Assembly (NCBI GenBank): GCA_017938985.1
Contig: JAGBAK010000049.1
Location: 1 to 47,705 of the forward strand
Length of the DNA: 47,705 bases
From: Clostridia bacterium
GTDB lineage: Bacteria > Bacillota > Clostridia > Oscillospirales > Acutalibacteraceae
Direction of reading: 5' to 3'
How positions within the stretch are numbered: the stretch's first letter is position 1; the number at the start of each line of letters is the position of its first letter. Below are positions 41,556 to 47,705 of the stretch, piece by piece. The notes below the pieces were generated by a model, which was not told the DNA's origin, searched no databases, and worked only from the letters and a program-made list of their open reading frames with translations. Both the position numbers and the translations under genes were made by a program.

Positions 41556-43328
41556 ATGAAAAATAACCAAGAAAAAAAGACATCCGCACAAAACTTTTCA
41601 CTGGTAAAACGGTTTTTTCCCTATCTGAAAAAACATCTCGGCACAGAGCTTATAGTGCTTGCCTGCGCCGCAACTTCAGCCGCCTGTGAAATTATTCTGC
41701 CGCTGATTGTCAGAAAAATCACAGACCGCGGCGTTTCCGACCCGGCAGGTCTGACAGTCAAGCTCATCGTAACCATCGCCGTTGCCTACATAGCCCTCCG
41801 CGGTCTGGACAGCCTTGCAAGCTTCTGTCAGTCATACTGGGGACACAAAATGGGCACAAAAATCGAAAATTCAATGCGTGAGGATATGTTTGACCATCTG
41901 CAGACGCTTTCTTTCACGTTTTTTGATAACACCAAGGTCGGCCAGCTTATGAGCCGTATGACCTCCGACCTGTTTGACGTTGCCGAATGGGCGCACCATT
42001 TCCCCGAAATGCTGCTTATGACGATAGTCAAATTCATAGCAAGCTTTTTTATTTTTGCAACAATGGATTTCCGCTTCGCCATCGCCATTTTTATTCTTAT
42101 GCCGTTTATGATAATCCTCACAAAACGCTCAAGAACAAAAATGCGTGACACCTTCAAAGAAGGCAGACATCAGGTGGGCGAAATCAATGCTCGCATCGAG
42201 GACAGCCTTCTGGGCGTAAGAGTTGTGCGTTCGTTCACAAACGAAAAAACAGAAAAAGAAAAGTTTTCCAAAGGTAACGAGCAATACGTTAAAATCAGAA
42301 ACAGAAGCCACAAATATATGTCGCAGTTTCACGCAACAGTCAAGCTCATTGACGGCATCACCTACATCTGCGTTGTTGCAATGGGTGCCTTCCTTATGAA
42401 AGAGGGCATAACCTCTGCGGGCGACTTTGCGGCAAGCCTTCTGCTGATTTCAACTCTTCTCGGTTCAATCCGCACAATCGTTGATTTCAGCGAACAGTTC
42501 AGCAGAGGCATAACGGGCATTGAACGCTTTGCTGAAATTATGGACGAAAAAGCTGAAATCGTTGACAGCGAAAACGCTGTTGATATCACTGACGTTCGGG
42601 GCGAAATTGAGTTCAGAAACGTTTGCTTCAGCTACGTCAAAGGCGAAAAAGAGATTCTCCATAATCTCAATCTTCATCTCAAAAAGGGCGAAAACCTTGC
42701 GCTCGTCGGTCCGAGCGGCGGCGGCAAAACCACCCTCTGCAACCTTATTCCCCGTTTCTATGAACCCGAAAGCGGCGATATTCTGATTGACGGTAAAAAC
42801 ATAAAGGATATCACCCTGCATTCACTGCGCTCAAACATCGGCGTTGTTGCACAGGACGTTTATCTTTTCAGCGGCACAATCCGTGATAATCTTGTCTACG
42901 GCAAGGCGGAAGCCACCGACGAAGAACTCATCGAAGCCGCCAAAAAAGCAGGTGCACATGACTTTATAAGCGCTCTGCCTGACGGATATAACACGTATAT
43001 CGGCGAAAGAGGCGTTAAGCTCTCGGGCGGACAGAAGCAGAGAATTTCGATTGCCAGAGTTTTTCTCAAAAACCCGCCCATTCTTCTGCTTGACGAAGCA
43101 ACCTCAGCTCTTGATAACGAAAGCGAAAAGATTGTTCAGGAATCACTTGAACGCCTTGCAAAAGGCAGAACAACTCTCACTATAGCTCACCGCCTTACAA
43201 CAATCCGCAACGCCGACGAAATAATCGTTCTGACCGAAGACGGCATTGCCGAGCAAGGCTCGCACAAAGAGCTGATGCAGAAAAACGGCATCTACAGCAA
43301 TATGTATAATATGTACGCAATAATGTAA
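41556..43328 (+). CDS. ABC exporter, MsbA/LmrA-like half-transporter
   Basis: 590 residues: six membrane helices (about 25-330) and one ATPase domain with Walker A GPSGGGKTT, Q-loop AQDVYLF, signature LSGGQKQR, Walker B LLLDEATSALD and H-loop TIAHRLT, all intact. It lacks the zinc ribbon of the pair at 13.6-18.7 kb, so it is the ordinary type and would form a homodimer. Cargo unknown; drugs or lipids are typical. It starts the plus-strand series that continues with fucU after 36 bases, so the fucose genes may be read from its promoter. AAAGAAG is a modest ribosome binding site. Confidence 0.9.
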   Translation: MKNNQEKKTSAQNFSLVKRFFPYLKKHLGTELIVLACAATSAACEIILPLIVRKITDRGVSDPAGLTVKLIVTIAVAYIALRGLDSLASFCQSYWGHKMGTKIENSMREDMFDHLQTLSFTFFDNTKVGQLMSRMTSDLFDVAEWAHHFPEMLLMTIVKFIASFFIFATMDFRFAIAIFILMPFMIILTKRSRTKMRDTFKEGRHQVGEINARIEDSLLGVRVVRSFTNEKTEKEKFSKGNEQYVKIRNRSHKYMSQFHATVKLIDGITYICVVAMGAFLMKEGITSAGDFAASLLLISTLLGSIRTIVDFSEQFSRGITGIERFAEIMDEKAEIVDSENAVDITDVRGEIEFRNVCFSYVKGEKEILHNLNLHLKKGENLALVGPSGGGKTTLCNLIPRFYEPESGDILIDGKNIKDITLHSLRSNIGVVAQDVYLFSGTIRDNLVYGKAEATDEELIEAAKKAGAHDFISALPDGYNTYIGERGVKLSGGQKQRISIARVFLKNPPILLLDEATSALDNESEKIVQESLERLAKGRTTLTIAHRLTTIRNADEIIVLTEDGIAEQGSHKELMQKNGIYSNMYNMYAIM

Positions 43329-43364
43329 CGGATAAATAATTCTGCAAAGAAAGGAAATATAACC

Positions 43365-43790
43365 ATGCTTAAAAACATCTCCCCCATCATTTCCCCCGAA
43401 CTTCTTAAAATCCTTATGGAAATGGGTCACGGTGACGAAATCGTTATCGGCGACGGCAACTTCCCCGCAGCAGCCAACGCAAAAAGACTTGTACGTCTTG
43501 ACGGCCACGGCGTAAACGAAATTCTTGAAGCTATTCTCAAGCTTATGCCTCTTGATACATATGTTGAGGCTCCCGTTGCTCTTATGGATAACGGCGACGC
43601 ATCAAATCCCCCTCCCATCTGGGCTGAATACAAAAACACCGTTGTTGCAGAAGAAGGCGAAAAGAATTTTGAGCTTGTTGAGCGTTTTGCTTTCTATGAA
43701 AGAGCAAGAAACGCCTATGCAATCATCGCAACAGGCGAAACCGCAATTTATGCAAACATTATCCTCAAAAAAGGCGTTGTTATTCAGTAA
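43365..43790 (+). CDS. fucU: L-fucose mutarotase
   Basis: 141 residues, the normal length of the RbsD/FucU family. LKNISPIISPELLKILMEM and GHGDEIVIGDGNFPA carry the substrate-binding His and Asp, and the C-terminal YANIILKKGVV ends in the family pattern. It equilibrates the alpha and beta forms of L-fucose so that the isomerase can use it. Next to fucI, FucU is preferred over RbsD (D-ribose). AAAGGAA precedes the ATG. Confidence 0.92.
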   Translation: MLKNISPIISPELLKILMEMGHGDEIVIGDGNFPAAANAKRLVRLDGHGVNEILEAILKLMPLDTYVEAPVALMDNGDASNPPPIWAEYKNTVVAEEGEKNFELVERFAFYERARNAYAIIATGETAIYANIILKKGVVIQ

Positions 43791-43810
43791 TTGTTCAAGC
43801 AAAATCTAAA

Positions 43811-43919
43811 AGTGAATAGTGAAAAGTTAAGGAAAGGCTTCGCCTTTGACCGATTATAAAATACGGGTGTGGGCAGAGCCACCCGAAACTATTCACTCTT
43901 CACTATTCATCATTCACTC
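43811..43919. repeat. MITE-like element with 11-bp inverted repeats
   Basis: TGAATAGTGAA near the left end is repeated exactly, inverted, as TTCACTATTCA near the right end. Two hairpins lie inside: AAAGGC-TTC-GCCTTT and CGGGTG...CACCCG. No ORF is present. Related pieces lie at 16482-16535 and 28096-28158. It separates fucU from the kinase gene and may reduce transcription into the latter. Confidence 0.75.
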
Positions 43920-43934
43920 AGAAAGGATATAAAA

Positions 43935-45404
43935 ATGAACAAACGAGTTCTTGCCATAGACTTCGGCGCATCAAGCGGCAGAGCCATTCTCGGTTCTTTT
44001 GACGGCAAAAAGATTACGCTCGAAGAGGTTCACCGCTTTTCAAACGATCCCGTCAAGGTCGGCGACACTATGTACTGGGACGTTCTGCGCCTTTTTCACG
44101 AAATCAAGCAGGGCATAGTCAAGGCCAAGCTTGCCGGCGGCTTTGACAGCGTCGGCATTGACACCTGGGGCGTTGATTTCGGTCTGATTGACGAATTCGG
44201 CTGCCTGCTCGAAAACCCCGTTCACTACAGAGATGAACGCACAAAGGGTCTTATTGAAGAATGCGCCGAAACCGTTCCCAACGATGAATTTTACGGCACA
44301 ACGGGCATTCAGTTTATGGAGCTCAACACCGTTTACCAGCTCTATGCCCTCAAAAAGTACCGTCCTCACCTGCTTGAAAGAGCAGATAAAATTCTGTTTA
44401 TGCCCGACCTTTTCGGCTATATGCTCACAGGCAAAATGACAACCGAGTATTCAATCGCAACCACCTCGCAGATGATTGACCTCAAAACAAAAAAATGGGC
44501 AACACCGCTTCTTGACAGACTCGGAATCCCCTCAAGGCTTCTCTGCGATATCGCTCCGTCAGGCTCGGTTCTGGGCAAAATCAGAGCCGATATCTGCACC
44601 GAATGCGGTATCCCCGAGGTTGACGTTATCAGCGTTTGCGGTCACGATACACAGAGCGCAATCACCGCCGTTCCCTGCACAGAGGGCGATTTTGCCTTCC
44701 TTTCAAGCGGCACGTGGTCGCTTTTCGGAACAGAGCTTGACAAACCCATCGTTGACGAAAAATCAATTGCGATGAACGTCACAAACGAGGGCGGCTACAA
44801 CGAAAAAGTAGGCTTCCTCAAGAACATAATCGGTCTCTGGCTCATTCAGGAAAGCCGCCGTCACTGGAACAGACACGGCAGCGATTATTCATATGCAGGC
44901 CTTGAAAAACTTGCCCTTGCGGCAGAGCCTTTCAAGTGCTTCATTGACCCCGATGCACCCGAATTTGTGCCTCACGGCAACATTCCCGAGCGTGTGCGCG
45001 AATACTGCCGCAAAACGGGTCAGGCTGTTCCCGAAAGCGTTGGCGAGGTTATGCGCTGCATCTACGAAAGCCTTGCAATGAAATACCGCTTAACCCTTGA
45101 AAAGCTTGAGGAATGCACAGAAAAAACCTATCCCGCAATCCACGTTATCGGCGGCGGAACAAAGGATATTCTCCTTTGCAAAATGACCGCCTGCTCCTGC
45201 GGCAGAAAGGTTGTTGCAGGTCCTATTGAAGCAACGGTTTTGGGCAACATTCTTGTTCAGCTTCTCTCCTGCGGCGCAATCGCAGATATTGACGAGGCAA
45301 GAAAAATCGTTCGCGAAAGCGAAAACACCGTTGAATATGCTCCCGAAGATACCGCCGAATGGACAGCGGCATACGAGAGATTTAAAAAGGTTGTTAACGG
45401 CTGA
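43935..45404 (+). CDS. FGGY-family sugar kinase, rhamnulokinase-like, probably acting on L-fuculose
   Basis: 489 residues from ATG at 43935 (GAAAGGA before it); a 22-codon extension runs through the repeat element and is rejected. AIDFGASSGRAILGSF is the RhaB-type phosphate loop, SVGIDTWGVDFGLID the substrate loop, and FAFLSSGTWSLFGTE and HVIGGGTKDILLCKM the ATP-binding half; the length equals that of E. coli RhaB. Rhamnulokinase-like kinases serve as fuculokinases in several gut bacteria, and the location between fucU and fucI makes L-fuculose the likely substrate. There is no rhamnose isomerase or aldolase here. Confidence 0.87.
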   Translation: MNKRVLAIDFGASSGRAILGSFDGKKITLEEVHRFSNDPVKVGDTMYWDVLRLFHEIKQGIVKAKLAGGFDSVGIDTWGVDFGLIDEFGCLLENPVHYRDERTKGLIEECAETVPNDEFYGTTGIQFMELNTVYQLYALKKYRPHLLERADKILFMPDLFGYMLTGKMTTEYSIATTSQMIDLKTKKWATPLLDRLGIPSRLLCDIAPSGSVLGKIRADICTECGIPEVDVISVCGHDTQSAITAVPCTEGDFAFLSSGTWSLFGTELDKPIVDEKSIAMNVTNEGGYNEKVGFLKNIIGLWLIQESRRHWNRHGSDYSYAGLEKLALAAEPFKCFIDPDAPEFVPHGNIPERVREYCRKTGQAVPESVGEVMRCIYESLAMKYRLTLEKLEECTEKTYPAIHVIGGGTKDILLCKMTACSCGRKVVAGPIEATVLGNILVQLLSCGAIADIDEARKIVRESENTVEYAPEDTAEWTAAYERFKKVVNG

Positions 45405-45414
45405 TATTGCCGTT
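45396..45414 (+). promoter_or_regulatory. Hairpin at the end of the kinase gene
   Basis: AACGGC pairs with GCCGTT around TGATATT, overlapping the kinase stop codon. No T tract follows, so it may protect an mRNA end or set the ratio between kinase and fucI. Confidence 0.45.
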
Positions 45415-45462
45415 TCAAATAAGAAATAATAAACTTCACTACATAGAAAGGACTTGATTATC

Positions 45463-47259
45463 ATGGCAAAAAGCAGACTTATCGGCGATTATCCCGTAAT
45501 CGGCATTCGCCCCATCATTGACGGCAGAAGAGGACCCCTCAAGGTAAGAGAATCCCTCGAAGACCAGACAATGAACATGGCAAAGGCAGCAAAGGCTCTC
45601 TTTGAAGAAAACCTTCGCTATTCAAACGGCGAACCCGTAAAGGTTGTTATCGCTGACACAACAATCGGCAGAGTTGCAGAAGCAGCAGCCTGCGCAGCAA
45701 AGTTCAAAAAGGAAGGCGTTGACATCACTCTTTCCGTTACTCCCTGCTGGTGCTACGGCTCCGAAACAATGGATATGGATCCCAACACAATCAAGGGCGT
45801 TTGGGGCTTCAACGCAACAGAAAGACCCGGCGCAGTTTACCTTGCAGCTGTTCTTGCCGCTCACGCACAGAAGGGTCTGCCCGCATTCGGCATTTACGGC
45901 AAAGACGTTCAGGACGCTGACGACACATCAATGCCCGACGACGTTAAAGAAAAGCTTCTCCGCTTCGGTCGCTCCGCTGTTGCAGTTGCAACAATGAGAG
46001 GCAAGAGCTATCTTCAGATCGGCTCAACCTGCATGGGTATTGCAGGCTCAGTTATCGACCCCGATTTCATCGAAGAATATCTCGGCATGAGAGTTGAATC
46101 CGTTGACGAGGTTGAAATCATCCGCCGAATGACCGAGGGCATCTATGACGAAGCTGAATTCCAGAAGGCTCTTGCATGGACAAAGGCAAAGTGCAAGGAA
46201 GGCTTTGACAAGAACCCCGAATTCGTAAGAAAGAGCGACGAACAGAAAGAAAAGGATTGGGAATTCGTTGTTAAGATGATGTGCATCATCAAGGACCTTA
46301 TGAACGGCAACGACAATCTTCCTGCAGGCTGCGAAGAAGAAGCTGTCGGCCACAACGCTATTGCAGCAGGCTTCCAGGGTCAGAGACAGTGGACAGACTT
46401 CTATCCCAACGCTGACTTTGCAGAAGCACTTCTCAACACATCCTTCGACTGGGAAGGCGTAAGAGAACCCTACATCCTTGCAACCGAAAACGACGTTCTC
46501 AACGGCATCGGTATGCTCTTCATGAAGTTGCTCACCAACAGACCCCAGATGTTTGCTGACGTTCGTACTCACTGGAGCGCAGACGCTGTTAAGAGAGTAA
46601 CAGGCTACGACATCGAAGGCAAGGCTGCAGAAGCAGGCGGATTTATCCACCTTATCAACTCAGGCGCTTGCTGCCTTGACGCTTGCGGCGAAGTTAAGGA
46701 CGAAAACGGCAACGGCATCATGAAAGAATGGTACAACGTTACAGAAGAAGACGCTGACAAGATTCTTGAAGCAACAACCTGGAACGCAGCTGACAACGGC
46801 TATTTCAGAGGCGGCGGATATTCATCACGTTTCCTCACCAGAGCAGAAATGCCTGCAACAATGATCCGTCTTAACCTTGTCAAGGGTCTCGGCCCCGTTC
46901 TTCAGATTGTTGAAGGCTGGACTGTAAACCTTCCCGACGAAGTTTCAGACATCATCTGGAAGAGAACAGACTACACATGGCCCTGCACATGGTTCGCACC
47001 CAGATGCACAGGCGAAGGCGCATTCAAGTCAGCATATGACCTTATGAATAACTGGGGCGCAAACCACGGCGCAATTTCCTACGGTCACATCGGCGCAGAT
47101 ATCATCACAATGGCATCAATGCTCCGTATCCCCGTTGCTCTCCACAACGTTCCCGACGAAAAGATTTTCCGTCCCGCTTGCTGGGGTGCATTCGGCACAA
47201 AGGACCTTGAAGGCGCAGACTTCAGAGCTTGCGAAAACTACGGCCCTCTTTACAAATAA
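45463..47259 (+). CDS. fucI: L-fucose isomerase
   Basis: 598 residues from ATG at 45463 (E. coli FucI has 591). Manganese ligands are E342 (ATENDVLNG), D366 (ADVRTHWS) and H542 (SYGHIGAD), with the same 24-residue step from Glu to Asp as in E. coli. [20 protein letters not shown] and [12 protein letters not shown] are family blocks. It converts L-fucose to L-fuculose in the cytoplasm. The codon use differs from its neighbours: many AAG, GCA, AAC and CTT/CTC in a consistent pattern, as in highly expressed genes. AAAGGA is 11 bases before the ATG. The final gene before a terminator. Confidence 0.96.
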   Translation: MAKSRLIGDYPVIGIRPIIDGRRGPLKVRESLEDQTMNMAKAAKALFEENLRYSNGEPVKVVIADTTIGRVAEAAACAAKFKKEGVDITLSVTPCWCYGSETMDMDPNTIKGVWGFNATERPGAVYLAAVLAAHAQKGLPAFGIYGKDVQDADDTSMPDDVKEKLLRFGRSAVAVATMRGKSYLQIGSTCMGIAGSVIDPDFIEEYLGMRVESVDEVEIIRRMTEGIYDEAEFQKALAWTKAKCKEGFDKNPEFVRKSDEQKEKDWEFVVKMMCIIKDLMNGNDNLPAGCEEEAVGHNAIAAGFQGQRQWTDFYPNADFAEALLNTSFDWEGVREPYILATENDVLNGIGMLFMKLLTNRPQMFADVRTHWSADAVKRVTGYDIEGKAAEAGGFIHLINSGACCLDACGEVKDENGNGIMKEWYNVTEEDADKILEATTWNAADNGYFRGGGYSSRFLTRAEMPATMIRLNLVKGLGPVLQIVEGWTVNLPDEVSDIIWKRTDYTWPCTWFAPRCTGEGAFKSAYDLMNNWGANHGAISYGHIGADIITMASMLRIPVALHNVPDEKIFRPACWGAFGTKDLEGADFRACENYGPLYK

Positions 47260-47276
47260 TTTAAGCTGAACAAAGC

Positions 47277-47319
47277 AAAAGACTTGCATCGGTTAACCGC
47301 CTTTGCAAGTCTTTTTTGT
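47277..47319 (+). terminator. Terminator of fucI
   Basis: AAAAGACTTGCA pairs with TGCAAGTCTTTT around a 15-base loop with a T tract after it. Confidence 0.92.
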
Positions 47320-47343
47320 GTGCATTTTTAATTGAACGTTTTC

Positions 47344-47705
47344 GGGCGGATGATATCCGCCCCTACACTGAAATCTATTATTTATTAAGTTTCAAAGCGC
47401 ACAATGTTTCGGACAGCCGCAAGGGCTGTCCCTACGTTGTTGCCATGAGCTATCGGCAAAAATGCAGCCGATTGTCTGGGCTCCCTTTCAAGGGAGCTGT
47501 CACGGAGTGACTGAGGGTTGCAAAAGGTAACGCATAGCTGCATTTTTTCGGGCGCCGCCCCTACGTTGTTGCCGTGGGATTTGGTTTTATCGAGGCAAAT
47601 GTAGGGGTTGGCGACCCCGACAACCCGTCAGACCGCAGGTCTGAATTGTTATATGTTTACACACATCGGGACGTCGAGTCGCCGTCCCCTACAATTTTTC
47701 CGCCG
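47344..47705. repeat. Cluster of at least six palindromic intergenic repeats
   Basis: There is no gene in the last ~390 bases. Hairpins seen: GGGCGGAT/ATCCGCCC (47344-47362), GGACAGCC/GGCTGTCC (47411-47431), GCTCCCTT/AAGGGAGC with a GTCAC/GTGAC partner (47480-47511), GGGC/GCCC (47550-47560), GGGGT/ACCCC in reverse orientation (47604-47618), TCAGACC/GGTCTGA (47628-47644) and GGGACG/CGTCCC (47668-47688). Four of them end in CCCTACA/G, and the reverse one begins with TGTAGGGG. These are repeats of a type common between genes in Oscillospiraceae-like clostridia; the cluster runs to the window edge. Confidence 0.8.

Noticed and set aside
41513-41566. 17-codon ORF overlapping the start of the ABC exporter gene
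   Set aside because: It starts at about the transcription start with no ribosome binding site and no terminator follows; unlike the 13.4-kb leader there is no competing RNA fold.
46048-46650. 200-residue minus-strand ORF inside fucI
   Set aside because: Complement of a highly conserved enzyme with strong codon bias, which opens long frames on the other strand.
47316-47510. 64-residue plus-strand ORF after fucI
   Set aside because: It runs through terminator and palindromic repeats; not a gene.
47344-47705. CRISPR array
   Set aside because: The palindromes have different stems and irregular spacing; there are no constant repeats or cas genes.

Overview
The window looks like a chromosomal segment of an anaerobic Gram-positive gut- or rumen-type clostridium, most likely of the Oscillospiraceae/Ruminococcaceae group. 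The reasons are strong GGAGG-type ribosome binding sites, sigma-A-like promoters with 17-bp spacers, lipoboxes and lipoproteins but no outer-membrane genes, a MecA-like adaptor, an FHA-domain ABC exporter, VanR/VanS-like two-component systems, L-fucose utilisation genes, and GTAGGGG-flanked palindromes of the kind common in that group. The taxonomic call is an inference. I see no rRNA, tRNA, CRISPR array, transposase or phage gene.

Layout. 1-6.6 kb: the tail of an unknown gene, an A+T-rich NERD-domain membrane protein with its own promoter and terminators, a secreted LCAT-like lipase, a CPA2 antiporter and a uracil permease. 6.6-11.5 kb (minus): a response regulator - six-TM sensor kinase - CAP lipoprotein - leucine-rich-repeat lipoprotein operon. 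11.6-13.2 kb: a sugar-type MFS/GPH transporter. 13.3-18.8 kb (plus): a consensus promoter, a 23-codon leader ORF, a strong intrinsic terminator with a perfectly competing antiterminator, then two large ABC half-exporters that both carry an extra N-terminal domain and a zinc ribbon, separated by a DUF1854 protein. 18.8-21.8 kb: a DUF2804 protein behind a perfect 22-bp palindrome, and a second two-component system. 21.8-28.1 kb (minus): a large secreted Ig-like/propeller-like protein, and the rlmD - FHA-ABC ATPase - permease operon. 28.2-29.1 kb: cysK.

29.2-40.0 kb (minus): a tightly packed run of thirteen genes starting with an RnfD-RnfE-RnfA-like membrane module that has lost three of the four Fe-S ligand cysteines, then a small membrane protein, a GH13 amylase-type enzyme, a degenerate LCP-like protein, a transglutaminase-like protein, folE-folP-folB-folK, a small cysteine-rich protein and a PrsA/parvulin-like membrane protein. 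40.1-41.4 kb: mecA-like and rpe, convergent with overlapping 3' ends. 41.5-47.3 kb (plus): an MsbA-type ABC exporter, fucU, a rhamnulokinase-type kinase and fucI. The last ~0.4 kb is a cluster of intergenic palindromes.

How the genes work together. The fucose genes convert L-fucose to L-fuculose 1-phosphate; no aldolase is visible. folEPBK make the dihydropteroate branch of folate synthesis. The two candidates for something undescribed are the attenuator-controlled zinc-ribbon ABC exporter/DUF1854 system at 13.3-18.8 kb and the cysteine-depleted Rnf-like DEA module at 37.7-40.0 kb.
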